A stretch of DNA of 64,000 nt. Origin: Paroedura picta (taxonomy: Eukaryota > Chordata > Lepidosauria > Squamata > Gekkonidae). A model generated the notes under the pieces. The model was given only the letters and a program-made list of their open reading frames with translations. It was not told the DNA's origin and searched no databases. Location of the stretch: assembly GCF_049243985.1 (NCBI RefSeq), contig NC_135370.1, positions 167,489,824 through 167,553,823 of the forward strand, in the 5' to 3' direction. Made by a program: the position numbers and the translations under genes. This document shows, piece by piece, positions 41,701-52,511 of the stretch. Within the stretch, counting starts at the first letter, position 1, and every line of letters begins with the position of its first letter.

Positions 41701-44700
41701 GAGCATCATAGTGGATTTAGAAGGAAAGCTAGGCTAAAAGAGGTATGTATAACTTGTTTTTGTAATTAAGGAATTTTATTTGTTCTGTTGACAAAATTTA
41801 TACTCTGCCTTTCTGTTCTATCAGGGTGCAATTTTTACGGCTGCAATTTTAGTTAATTTAGACATTATGGTCAAGTAGATAGCTCAATGAAAACATTGAC
41901 CCTGTGTGCTGCAGCAGTGAAAAAGGAAAGCTCTGTTGCGGATTATTAGGAAAAGGACTGAAAATAAAACACCTCATATTATAATGGCCCTGTATAGATC
42001 TACGGCAAGGGTGGCCTCACTGTGACTCTCCAGATGTCCATGAACTGCAATTACCATGTTATTTATTTATTTTATTATTATTTATTTGATTTGTATGACC
42101 GCCGCTCTCGGAAACCGGCTCGCGGCGGTTCACAACATTTTAATACAAATACAATATATTAACCATTAAAATTCCCATTAAAACCCCATTAAAACAATGA
42201 CTAAATCACAATGATGGCGATTAAAAACTATTCCCGTACAGGCCCACTGGATGAGCAGAAGGGAACGGAGGATAATTGGGCATAGGATGGAACACTCTGG
42301 GGAACCAGGTCAGTCTAGTACTGGCCTCCCCCCTCCGGGGAGAGGGGTCCGATCTTAGCCCCGGGCCATCACCCGGCCTTAGACAAACGCCTGGCGGAAG
42401 AGCTCCGTTTTGCAGGCTCTGCGGAACTCAGAGAGCTCCGACAGGGCCCGCAGCTCTTCAGGGAGCTCATTCCACCAGGTAGGGGCCAGGACCGAAAAGG
42501 CCCTGGCCCTTGTCGAGGCCAGGCGTGCCTCCCGGGGTCCTGGGATCATCAGCAGATTCTTACCCGCAGAGCGAAGTGCCCTGCGGGGGGCATAAGGAGA
42601 TAGGCGGTCCCTCAAGTATGCAGGACCCAAGCCGCGTATAGTCTTAAAGGTTAATACCAAAACCTTGAACCTGATCCGGAAACAAACTGGCAACCAGTGC
42701 AGCTGCTTCAGCAGAGGCTGAACATGGGACCTCCAAGATGATTTAGTGAGGACCCGTGCAGCTGCATTCTGTACCAGCTGTAACTTCCGGGTTAGAGACA
42801 AGGGTAGGCCTGCGTAGAGCGAGTTACAGAAGTCTAATCTAGAAGTAACCGTTGCATGGATCACAGTGGCCAGGTGTTCCGGGGGCAGGTAGGGTGCTAG
42901 TAGCCGAGCTTGGCGTAGATGGAGAAACGCCGTCCGGGCTACCTTAGTGACCTGGGCCTCCATGGAAAGTGAGGCATCCAGAATCACTCCCAAATTCCTG
43001 GCTTGGGGCACAGATGACAATTGTACCCCGTCCAGGCAGGGAAGACGCGCTTCCTGTTCCTGCTCCCTTCGGCCTAGCCAAAGGACCTCCGTCTTAGAGG
43101 GGTTGAGTCTCAGGCGGCTCTTCCTGATCCATCCAGCCACTGCTTCCAAACAACTGGCGAATTTTTCTGGGGGGAGATCTGGCCGGCCATCCATCAAGAG
43201 ATAGAGCTGGGTATCATCAGCGTACTGGTGACACCCAAGCCCATAACTCCGTACCAGCTGAGCCAGGGGACGCATATAGATGTTAAATAACGTGGGGGAG
43301 AGCACCGCTCTCCCCCACGTTATTTAACATCTATATGTTAAATGTTGGCAGGGGCTCATCTGGAGAGCCACAGTTTGGCCACCCCTGATCTATGGTGTGA
43401 TCTTTTTAGGAATTCTGTGTTCAGTTCTGGTCACTGCATCTTTGGAGGACATCGCAGAGCTGCAGAAAGCACAGAAGCTAGCAACCAAGATGACTAGGGA
43501 ACTGGCACACTTTCCCTGTAGTGAAAGGATGAAGATTCTGATACATTTTACTGTAGAAAAATGACTAAGATTTGACATAATAGAGGTTTACAAAGCTATG
43601 TACAGGGTAGAGACAGTTGCCAAAGAACTTGTCTCCCTCAATACTAGAACTTGCAGGCGTTCAGTGAAGCTAATGGGCAGTAGATTCAGGACAGGCAAAA
43701 TACTTCTTTACACAGCAGATGATTAAAATGTGGAATTCATTGGCAAAGGATATAATGACAGCTGCAGGCTTAGACCAGTGGTCCCCAACCTTTTTATCAC
43801 TGGGGACCAGTCAACGTTGATAATTTTACTGAGGGCCGGGGGGGGGGGTCTTTTGCTGAGGGATGTTGCCGCCGCCTGAGCCCCTGCTCCCCTTGCTTTC
43901 CCGCCGGTGCCCCCGACTTCCCGTCGCCCACTGGGGGGGGGCGCTGCCAGCAGCAGCTGCGCAGTGCCATGCTGAGGGGGAGCCCCAGCAATGGCGGCCG
44001 CTGGAAAGCACCAAAAGTGAGCCGGCGGCAGAGTGGCAGGGCAGTGCCCGAGGCAGCAGCCGGGGAGGAGGACGAGGAGGAGCCGCAGCCCGGTAGCGAC
44101 TGATCCACGGATCAGCCCTGGTCCCGGTCTCCAGACCAGGAGTTGGGGACCACTGGCTTAGACAGTTTAAAAAGGAGATTAGACAGATTGATGGCGATCA
44201 AGGGGATCTGTCAGCGGATACTAGCCATGATGACTAGAAAGAGCCTCCATGTTCAGAGGAAGTAAGCCTCTGAATACCAGTGCCAGGAGACATCAAGGAA
44301 AGCCTCTGTGTCCTGTCAAATCTCCAGGTGACCTGGTTGGCTACTATTTTTTTGTTTTTCTATTTATGCCCCATCCTCTAGAGCTGCGGTCCGCAACCTT
44401 TTTTGGGTTGCGGACCAGTGGGGGAGAGGGCGATCCATGCCCCGCGCATATGCGGCAGCCCCCGCATAAACGCTCATGCGTGCCACATCCGTGTGTGTTT
44501 GCGCCCGGTGGGGCCACAAATGTGCACGTGTGGCAGTTGTGTGCATGCACGCATGCATGAAACTCCCCGTGCGTGCGTGTTTGCGGCCCCACTGGGTGCA
44601 AACGCACATGTGAGGACCTGCCACGCATATGCGTTTGCAGCTGCACTCACCCCCCCCTGCCGATTTGCTGGCCGATTTGCTCGCGGCCTGGTGAGTTTCT

Positions 44701-47700
44701 GGCTGTGGGGGGGGGGGCAGGGAGAGGGAGCCGTGGCTCAGTGCCGGACTGCTGCCTGGTGTTTGGGGACCACTGCTCTAGAGGCTCAGGGCAGCTGAGA
44801 TGGGATGCAGGATTCAATGGATTCAATCTCTGATCTGATCTAGCTGGGCTCTTCTTGTGTTCTCAAATAAATGGTTAAGTAGTCTATTCAAAGCCTTTTG
44901 ATCATCTTTGATCAGTGACTGTGGCTCAGAGGGAAACATGGATATTTTTAAAGAACATATTAATGAAAATGCAGGTATGAGCTTGGAGGCATTTCCCCTC
45001 TTAAGATACTGCCTATTGCAAAGCTTCCCTACACTATCTACAAGCATTTAGATTGGCTCTAGTCTCCCCCTCCCCACTTTGCAGTGGGCAGCCTGCCACT
45101 GGCACAAGGGGGTAGTTGCTGTGGATTCCCACTGCAGCCTCCCCTGCCGCATCTTGTCTTGTTCCAGACGGTCCTCTGACCCTCAGGAAAAGCATTTGGA
45201 AGGGGTGCAGAGCAGCAGCAAGAGGGGGAATGTGGCCAAGATCTGTATTTACTTGCAGGTCTCTGAAATGGAATGTGTATGCTTTTGTCAAAATCATTAG
45301 ATTAGTAAGTACCTTGATGCCACTTTAACAAACTAAAATGTATGAATCTAATTGACACATTTCATAAAGGGTAGTGTGTAAAATGAAACTGGTCAGGTTT
45401 GCTCATGCTGGATCTGTTCACCACTGAAAAAGTTTGCCGTAAGTGGTTAATGCCATGTATATGACTTGTGCATCTGTGTCCTATTCAGAGTGGTGGTATA
45501 AAGTAGCTTTTGGTGTTGCCATTTGAGATTTCTTTAAATGCACCTTAAACAGCTTTTGTTTGGGTAATGAAGATAGGAGCTAACTCCTAACATTGATGTT
45601 ACTTGCTGATTTGACTTGCGTTCCATGATTTCATATATCCTTCTTTCTCTCTTAATCCTCATATGTTTAGAGTTGGCGTTTTAGCATTGTGATTTATGGC
45701 TTCTCTAAAGAAATCCTTGTGGTCTTTAACAGCTGATTCAGCAATGCACCAATGAAGATTTCATGGAGTTGGTGGTTCCACATCTTACAGCATTTGTTAC
45801 TGTGTTTGAATTCCTACTTACAAAGGCAAGTTTATAATGTTAAGTCTTACAATTTCATAGTCTAAAGTGGCTGCAGTTTCCTTAACTGGGTGAAAGCTTA
45901 CCTCTGGCTAAGAACGTGCTGACTAAGCCATTGTGTTCTTATTTATTTGTAGTCTGTCTCTCTCACTTGATTTTAATACATTTGACAGGATGGGACATTC
46001 AGTGAACAGTGTGATGGGAATTAGTCTTGCAGAGCCAACCAGAAGTCTAAAAACAGACCTGGAGCCAAGCAAAAGTATCAACAGGACACATTAAATGATT
46101 CGAGCCACTCTTGTGAATAAGGAAATAGAGCCTGTGGAAGTCTTTATAATTATAATTATTTATTGAATTTCTATATTGCCCTCCCAATAGGGCTCAGTGA
46201 GTTCTTGCTATATCTGCTCATGGGGAAATAGTTCACTATTGTCAGGCAGTTTTCTTAAGCCAATCTCTTGATATGGAGCTGAGAATGAAGCCAAAACAAA
46301 AGTAAATTTGGGCATGGCCAAGAGCGAGTCTGAAGGTGAGGTTACTTTTAAAATATTAGCAGAAACAGGCTTAGGTTTGGATCTACTGGCTTGGCTCCAT
46401 TAATATTGGAGCCTTTCTCCTGTGGAGCATGCCTCTTATGCTAAAAGGAGGTTTCACCATTGGTGAACCAGAACCTGTGAATCCAGCTTTTACTGTTACT
46501 TCAATAATAGATTTTTCTCCTAAGAAGTGCCATTTGTCAGAGCCTGGTAGCTCTCTTCCAAAGACGCAAATTGCCCAACCTGTTTGTATTGTCATGTTCT
46601 CAGCATGATGTGTGCAGTACTTTGATAAAAGGCACACCAAATATTTGTAACCTTTGGGAATCAACCTCTGCAATTACTAGTAGTTGTTAAAACTAAGGGG
46701 TTTACCTTCCATTGTAGCTTTGCAAAAGCAACACTATGATTCTGGTTTGCAACTCCTCACTGTTTTGTAGGAGGCGAGCAGCCAGAGTTAGCAGGAGAGA
46801 TAGCAATAGACTTGAGTGGGATACATTGATTCCTAGATATAAACTATATAACAAAGAGAGGGAGGGAAAGATCAGAGGTGGAGTAGCTCTGTATGTCAGA
46901 GAGAGCATGCAGTCCAGTAATAAAAATGAGAAGAGAAACAGATCTCCTTACAGAAACACTATGGTGAAAATAGGAAGGAAGCTTAAGTGAGGGAGTTTAT
47001 CACCCACCGTATCAAAACTTAGAGGATGATTTAGAAAAAACAGCAAAAGAATTATAGAAAGTAGGTAGAAGATGAAATAAGTATCAAAGTAGGTGATTTT
47101 AACTCCTTACACATTGATTGGGTTCATGAAAGCAATTGAGGGCAACTAAAATTATTAATTTTAATGATGGGACACTTTCCCTACGAAGAAAAGTTGAAGT
47201 TAGGGCTGTTTAGGCTGAAGAGTCCATGATTGAGGGATGGCGTGATAGCTGGTTTCCAAAGTTATACATGGGATAGAGAAGTTAGAGAGAAGTATTTTTA
47301 TTCCTTTTTCACAGTACAAGAACTTGTGGTCACCCAATGAAATCAATGAGCAGTAGGCTTAGAACAGATAAAAAGTACTTATTTGCCTAATGAGTGATTA
47401 ATATGTGGAATTCACTGCCACAGGAAGTGGTGGCAGAAGTATAGAGAGTTTCAAGATGGGATTGGAGAAACAAATGGAGCAGAGGTCCATCTGCGGTTAC
47501 TAGTCAAAAGGTATAGATGGAACACTATATCTGGGGCAGTGATGCTCTGTATTCTTGGGGTGGTGGGTGGGGGGGGCACAGTGGGAGGGCTTCTGGAGTT
47601 CTGGCCCCACTGGTGAACCTCCTGATGGCACCTCGGTTTCAGCCACTGTGTGACTCAAAAGTAATTCAAAAGAAATTCCATCTAAACATCCGGAAGAACC

Positions 47701-50700
47701 TCCTGACAGTTAGAGCGGTTTCTCAGTGGAATAGGCTTCCTTGGGAAGTGGTGGGTTCTCCATCTTTGGAGATTTTTAAACAGAGGTTGGATAGCCATCT
47801 GGATGAGCGATAGGGTTGTGAGTGTCTTGCATTGTGTGAGGGGTTGGACTAAATGACCCAGGAGGTGTCTTACAATTCTGTTATTCTATGATTCTTTGAC
47901 TCCCTGTTAGACTGGATGGGTTATTGGCCTGATCCAGCATGACCTCCTATGTTCCTATGAGAAAAAAGTGTTGGACTTTGTGACTCTCTTTCAACAGTCC
48001 TTTCTACAGTTAATCTCTGGAAGTAGCCTGTGCATCATCAGAGTATTTCTTGTTGCTGTAAGGTGGATATGAATGTTGTTTATAGCCAGCCCACTCAACA
48101 TGCTGCTTTTTATTTTTTTTTAACAAGGTGAAAAAAGAAGAACCAACAAAAATGCTCTTTCCTGATGTATACAGGGAATTTGAAGAACTGCATGCTATGG
48201 TGATGAAAATGTACCAAGAGTATATCAGTAATCCTGAGATAAAGGAGCCTCTGGAAATTAAAAATCCCAAGGTAACTGAGGGTTGGTAAATTTGAACATT
48301 CATTGCTAGCCAGCAACTACTAGTCGCATACAGGTTAAATCTGTCAGAACTTGCTGAAAAAGAAGAGAAATGGTGAATTTAGATACGAGCCTGTGATCTT
48401 AAATAAAACTGACGTTGCTTGTTGCTATATCTCATGCTACAAAAAGTGTGCTTTCCCAAAATGCTGTAAAGGTATTTGGGTCATTCTGTGAAGACTAAAC
48501 TGAAACTCGAAGGAGGCATTTAGTTATTTAGTTAACATTGAAGGACCCGAGATGTTGTCCATACCTGTGTTAAATTACAAGCGAAAATTTAGAATACAAG
48601 TAAAATAGACATGTAAAATAGACATGTAGGCAACATGTCCCAATATTGCAAGTACTTTAATGTTTTGGTGATTACTGTAATGGTCATTTCCATCTGATGA
48701 GACCGACCCTTCTTTTGTAGGTTGCTGAATCATTAGGAATGGATTGCAATTTATTTGTAGTGCAGAATATTCAAGTCGGCTCTTCCTCTGAACACAGTAA
48801 AATTTTTGGTGACCATGTCTTTACAGAGGCTTCAGGACAGAAACGAGCAGCTGAGGTACTACTATGGATTTTGTCCTATTAATTTAAATATCAAAACAGC
48901 ATATGGGGCTTTCTGATTGTTTTAGCACATGTTCTTCATGTCAGAAGATGCCATCTTTGCACCACAGATTGGTTGAAAATAATGTTCTTTTGCCATCATA
49001 GCTTTACGTTGGGCCACATCTTACTGTCGCTTATTACTGTTCCACATTGATGAATGACAGTATAATTTATTTATGGTATTTATATACCACTTTCCCTTGC
49101 GGCTCAGGATGGTTTACATATAACATAGGAATAATACGGTTTAGTTCAATAACTCAAACACAACAGTAACAGTGGTTTCAATAACAGCTTGGTAATCTTT
49201 CTATAATGATTCCAACACTAACTATAATAATGTCAGCCTGTTGATTGTGGTCCTGTAGGTTGGTCGATTCAAGTCTGTTCATGGGGAGGGGTTTAGAATC
49301 ATAGAATCATAGAGTTGGAAGGGGCCACACAGGCCATCTAGTCCAACCCCCTGCTCTATGCAGGATCAGCCCTAAGCATCCTAAAGCATCCAAGAAAAGT
49401 GTGTATCCAACCTTTGCTTGAAGACTGCCAGTGAGGGGGAGCTCACCACCTCCTTAGGCAGCCTATTCCACTGCTGAACTACTCTGACTGTGAAAAATGT
49501 CTGGGGGGCCCAGAAGATGATGTTGGTTCGCTTGACCTCAACCAAATGCCTGGCGGAAGAGCTCCATTTTACAGACCCTGCGGAACTGCGATCGCTCTGG
49601 CAGGGCCCTAATCTCTTTGGGAAGCTCATTCCACCAACAAAGAAAATTGCAATGTTTTTAATATAGTATCTAATATAGTATTTAATATTACTTAATATTA
49701 TATTAATTAATATTATATTAATATAGTATTTAATATAGTATCTAATATAGATACTTAAGTGTCATTCTGATTATATGCCAATGGGTGGTTCTTTTTGATA
49801 TGCTGCAGCTTCGAAATGTTAAGAGGTATTTCTGCCTTTGTGATGATCCTTTGGTGGATAAATATGTGGCTTGACAGCAGCCATTTTATCTAAATTTTAT
49901 ATTAACAGAATTCTGATGAAACTTTGCCACTTGCAAAAAGGAATAGAGAGCAATGCCTGCTGGAGAACACGAAGGATTACTTGAGTCATCATGGAATGGA
50001 AGAAATAAGTGCTACATATGAAGGTGGTACTTGAACTGTATAAATTGTCTTTGGCTTAAAAGATACTTATTTCAAAGGGTACTGTAGCCCTTAAAGTAGA
50101 AAGATGCTGAGGGGGAAAATAGAAGAGCTGGTTTTTTATAGCGTGCTTTTCACTACCCGAAGTAGTCCCAAAGTGGCTTACAATCACCTTCCTTTCCTCT
50201 TCCCACAACAGATACCCTGTGAGGGAGGTGGGTCTGAGAGAGCTCTGACAGGACTGTTCTTTGAGAACAGCTGTAAGAGATATGTGACTAGCCAAAGTCA
50301 CCCAGCTGGCTGCATGTGGAGTAGTGGGAATCAAGCCCAGTTCTCCAGATTAGAGTTTGTAGTTCTTAACTACTACAACCATGTTGGCTTTTGCTAGATG
50401 GGAATTGGGCAATTCAGAGAATTTTTTATAGCTTTTGCTAATATTACTTTGTAGTTGTATCACAACCTGTGGCCACTCTGGTACTTAGCAGCACACACAA
50501 TGCATCGATGGGAACTGCTAGGGAGGACAGGTGACAGCTGAAGCTGCAGGCTGTCACCCAGCCCACACCTGGTCCGTGCTCAGTGCCTGCCTCTTCTGAA
50601 TATAAGAACAACCCTTTGGGATCAGCCATTTGGCCCAGCATCCTGTCTTTTACAGCAGCCAGCAACAAGCTCATCCTTGGTGGCAGAGAGGAATAGGTAG

Positions 50701-52166
50701 GTGTGGGAAGTAGGGTGGTGTGATTCGGCCGCTTAAGCGGCCATTCCCGTCTGTCGCAGCCAGCACCGTGCCGTGGGGAGGGAGGCGTGCGTTGACTGGC
50801 TGTGACGGGCGGGAAGCCACTTTGGTGGCTAAATCACACAACCCAAGCGGGAAGGTAACCAAGGAAAGGGAAAAGTGGACAGGCTTAAGGTTGGAGAAAG
50901 ATGGTGAGGAAGGAAAGGGATGCGAGAAAGATACAGTGGGCGATACAGAAAGTTAGAAGGGCATCAAGCTCGAGGAGAAGTCCCTCTTCACTATCAGGAA
51001 TTGTTTTTATGCTTTGTGGGGTGAGGAAGATAAACTTGGATCATGCCCTTGCAAACCAGGTCAGTTTTCTACTTTAAGGACTGAGAATCAAGTCTGGGAT
51101 GTTCCCAAAGGTCCTTTGAGGGCACTCTCAGATCCCAGGCAAGGGCTGACACTAGATTGCTAATCCTGTTTCTGCCATTGGTTTGGCTACAGTGAACCTA
51201 CCTGAAATAATAAATGTTGCACCGGTAGGCAAAATATGTTCATTCATAGCTGCTCGGTGGCCAATCTAGATGTTAAATTCTACAATCCGGTTCCGTAATT
51301 ATGATTCTGAATAAACTGCCTTAAAACCAACATCTCCCCTGCCTTGGATGGCCCAGACTAGCGTGATCTTCTCAGAATGCAGTCGCCAAGCAGGGTCAGC
51401 CCAGGTTAGTGCTTAGATGGGAGACCGCCTAGGAAGTTCAGGATCACTAAACAGAAGCAGGCCATGGCAAGCCATCGCTGAATGTCCCTTGCCTTGAAAA
51501 TCTTACAAGGTTGCCATAAGTCAGCTGTGACTTGACTGTGCTTTACACACGCACACTGTTTATAGGTAACTAGATGACATGCCCAAGTATGACAATTAAA
51601 AAGATTTTCCACTCCGCCTTTTAAGTAGAAGTCTGTATGTAAAGTTTTTATTTTTGGAATTGACTTCGTATTTCTTTCCAGAAGAGAGATCTGCAGCGAA
51701 TAGCTGCTGCAGAAGCACACTGGCAAAGGAACATGAATCACTTGAACTGGAAGCTGCAATGGATTGTGGAAATCCTGGTCTGCCCTGCGAAGCAATGAAT
51801 GCAGGGCTTGAGAACTTACAGCTTTCTAGAACCTTGGGACTACTAGACCATTGCCCAGCCTGCCTGTTCTCCTGTGATGAAATACAACCATCTGTCAGTG
51901 CAGGAAATTTGCAAGAGGAACACGCGGATGTTTCTTGGAACACAGCAAGCAGGCCAAGGGGTCCTGAATCCGGTAACGCTGAAGTATCTAGTCAGAACTC
52001 TGACCTGTCAGCGCTTGAAGAAAACAGTCATAATGAAAAATACCAATTTCAGCAAGAAAATGAAGACACTCCTATTCGCCAAAAGGTGGAACAACCTGAA
52101 AACCCTGACAGTGTTGAGCTTGGGAAATACCTTCCCAATAGTCATGACAGCAGTTCATCCATTTGA
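38349..52166 (+). CDS. ZNF839: ZNF839, single C2H2 zinc finger protein
   Basis: Eight coding exons are placed: 38349-38749, 39953-40807, 41509-41742, 45733-45825, 48128-48271, 48721-48855, 49909-50023 and 51682-52166, about 820 residues. Exon 1 is Ala/Pro-rich. Exon 2 holds a basic stretch, an acidic stretch (SVEEDEEGKEKE) and one zinc finger, CQTC...HYKLNPDH, near residues 345-365. Exons 4-6 carry a region resembling human ZNF839 (LIQQC...FEFLLTK and FEELHAMVMKMYQEY). The function is not established; nuclear DNA or chromatin binding is inferred. Exon 4 uses a GC donor. The exon 1/2 junction is out of phase at the simplest sites. Intron 3 (41743-45732) carries the nested transposon stack. Poly(A) signal AATAAA at 52686-52691. 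Confidence 0.88.
39304..39532. mobile_element. hAT MITE, family E (TAGGGTTGTGC ends)
   Basis: Starts TAGGGTTGTGCGTGG and ends TGCACAACCCTA, with further inverted similarity inside. Exact 8-bp duplication ATTCCTAC at 39296-39303 and 39533-39540. The target fits nTnnnnAn, not nnnTAnnn. A relative lies at 50711. Confidence 0.85.
39545..39715. repeat. Foldback repeat
   Basis: 'ccccagtagcaccttcaagg' and 'ttaaggtgctactgaactct' are inverted arms; outer 'gccatgctagtctgtctgtg' as in the other copies. Confidence 0.7.
39953..40807 (+). CDS. ZNF839: ZNF839 exon 2, with zinc finger
   Basis: 285 codons from QLETICVQVQPDQ to LENGQQ. Contains the basic run KKQRDQKLKKNLKVKTRSGR, an acidic block and the C2H2 finger (CQTC, later H and H). 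Acceptor tctatttcttaaag, donor gtaaaa. Confidence 0.9.
40837..41116. mobile_element. hAT non-autonomous element, family B, just after ZNF839 exon 2
   Basis: Starts CGGTGGTTTTCAACC and ends TTAGAACCGCTG. Flanks CCTTAGTG (40829-40836) and CCTTCGTG (41117-41124) match at 7 of 8. It begins 30 bases past the exon 2 donor. Confidence 0.83.
41509..41742 (+). CDS. ZNF839: ZNF839 exon 3, basic region
   Basis: 78 codons, including GRSRHPRRHGRRRNAVRSKY and FRRKARLKE, likely nuclear localisation or nucleic-acid contact. Acceptor ttcttttaaaag, donor gtatgt. Confidence 0.88.
42006..43387. mobile_element. Family A MITE carrying an L2-like LINE inside it
   Basis: The left arm (CAAGGGTGGCCTCACTG... to about 42059) and right arm (from about 43345 to CCACCCCTG) are parts of one MITE. 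Flanks ATCTACGG (41998-42005) and ATCTATGG (43388-43395) are its target duplication, 7 of 8. Confidence 0.82.
42060..43337 (-). mobile_element. L2-like LINE, 5'-truncated, inserted in a MITE
   Basis: The minus-strand frame at 43305-42379 encodes 308 residues with no stop: MLSPTLFNIYMRPLAQLV, the YADD catalytic box, the thumb, and the end VQNAAARVLTKSSWRSHVQP to CKTELFRQAFV. The 3' end is a ttattattt tail at 42060. The upstream half of the reverse transcriptase is lost. Its 5' edge carries an inverted copy of its own sequence. The intact frame indicates a fairly young insertion. Confidence 0.85.
43776..44155. mobile_element. hAT non-autonomous element, family D
   Basis: Perfect ends CAGTGGTCCCCA and TGGGGACCACTG; exact duplication GCTTAGAC at 43768-43775 and 44156-44163. 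The GC-rich interior has poly-G runs. Confidence 0.92.
44384..44775. mobile_element. hAT non-autonomous element, family D
   Basis: Starts CTGCGGTCCGCAACC and ends TTGGGGACCACTG; exact duplication CTCTAGAG at 44376-44383 and 44776-44783. The interior has CA/CG-rich short repeats. Confidence 0.88.
44841..45732. other. ZNF839 intron 3, no repeat recognised
   Basis: No clear family or exon is seen between the CR1 stack and exon 4. Confidence 0.4.
45733..45825 (+). CDS. ZNF839: ZNF839 exon 4, GC donor
   Basis: 31 codons, LIQQCTNEDFMELVVPHLTA then FVTVFEFLLTK. The 3' end reads acaaag|gcaagt, a GC-AG intron donor in its best consensus. Confidence 0.9.
45945..46200. repeat. Unclassified repeat (as 37375) followed by an L2 tail in reverse
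   Basis: Shares 'tttgacaggatgggacattc' with 37450. 46145-46200 reads 'tttctatattgccctcccaa', an L2 3' end in reverse. Confidence 0.5.
46760..47905 (+). mobile_element. CR1 LINE remnants
   Basis: 46850-46930 encodes a broken CR1 endonuclease piece (GGVALYVRES). 47120-47650 is a diverged CR1 3' part. 47667-47900 is a younger CR1 3' end (RAVSQWNRLPWEVVGSPSLE) with the attctatgattctttg tail. At least two insertions are present. Confidence 0.75.
48128..48271 (+). CDS. ZNF839: ZNF839 exon 5
   Basis: 48 codons, VKKEEPTKMLFPDVYREFEE to EPLEIKNPK. Acceptor tttttttaacaag, donor gtaact; phase 0 on both sides. Confidence 0.9.
48721..48855 (+). CDS. ZNF839: ZNF839 exon 6
   Basis: 45 codons, VAESLGMDCNLFVVQNIQVG to GQKRAAE. 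Acceptor ttcttttgtag, donor gtacta. Confidence 0.9.
49063..49760. mobile_element. L2 tail, reversed CR1 3' end, L2 fragment and AT-rich repeat
   Basis: 49063-49115 is an L2 3' tail in reverse. 49290-49500 is a reversed CR1 end (minus strand WNRLPKEVVSSPSLAVFKQR). 49535-49640 is an L2 fragment in reverse (ggcggaagagctccatttta). 49650-49755 repeats 'taatatagtatttaatatta'. Confidence 0.7.
49909..50023 (+). CDS. ZNF839: ZNF839 exon 7
   Basis: NSDETLPLAKRNREQCLLEN to EEISATYE plus one base. Acceptor atattaacag, donor gtggta; in phase with exon 8. Confidence 0.85.
50120..50395 (-). repeat. tRNA-derived SINE in ZNF839 intron 7
   Basis: Reverse copy with the 'cacaacagataccctgtgag' core and a worn tRNA head (aactactacaaccatgttgg). 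Confidence 0.75.
50711..50846. mobile_element. hAT MITE, family E
   Basis: Starts TAGGGTGGTGTGATTCGG and ends AAATCACACAACCCAA. Flanks GTGGGAAG (50703-50710) and GCGGGAAG (50847-50854) match at 7 of 8. Confidence 0.72.
51345..51555 (+). repeat. 5S rRNA-derived SINE
   Basis: 'gccaagcagggtcagcccag' then 'gtgcttagatgggagaccgc' match the 5S gene internal promoter order; the tail is 'gttgccataagtcagctgtg' with acacacg. Confidence 0.8.
51682..52166 (+). CDS. ZNF839: ZNF839 exon 8, last coding exon
   Basis: The frame runs ERSAANSCCRSTLAKEHESL to LPNSHDSSSSI and ends TGA at 52164-52166. Acid- and serine-rich, probably disordered. The 3' UTR contains a family A MITE. Confidence 0.87.
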
Positions 52167-52375
52167 GAATCCAGCAGAGAGCTGGCTGCTGTATAAAGGG
52201 CTTCATGATTCAGCAATGCTACTGATCTTATTTCTGGGATGCATCAGTGTGCTGGTTAGAGAGGCCTGGCAAATGTATAACCAAGGAAAAGAGAATATTT
52301 CTTATGAATGAAATCCCTGGGTTTTTTTCTCCCTTGGTGAGGCTTGTGCTGGCCTGGTCCTGCTTTGTCCTAGAG

Positions 52376-52511
52376 CAGGGGTAGTCAACCTGTGGTCCTC
52401 CAGATGTCAATGGACTACAATTCCCATGAGCCTCTGCCAGCATTTGCTGGCAGGGGCTAATGGGAATTATAGTCCATTGACATCTGGAGGACCACAGGTT
52501 GACTACCCGTG
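52376..52511. mobile_element. Palindromic hAT MITE, family A, in the ZNF839 3' UTR
   Basis: Exact duplication TCCTAGAG at 52368-52375 and 52512-52519. It lies between the stop and the poly(A) signal, so the mature mRNA would carry a hairpin of about 60 base pairs. Confidence 0.9.

Larger units (their letters stand above)
41890..44840 (+). mobile_element. Old CR1-like LINE, broken by nested insertions
   Basis: CR1-like text runs 41890-41997, resumes at 43396 (ggaattctgtgttcagttct), resumes at 44164 after a family D element (agtttaaaaaggagattaga), and runs on past 44383 to the second family D element. It is heavily diverged. It lies in ZNF839 intron 3. Confidence 0.7.

Noticed and set aside
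44249-44798. Cys/His-rich open frames near 44.5 kb
   Set aside because: They come from CA/CG-rich repeats inside a family D element; the Cys and His spacing is not that of zinc fingers.
51874-52311. Second open frame over ZNF839 exon 8
   Set aside because: It overlaps the frame that is in phase with exon 7. It could be an alternative end but no splice site supports it.
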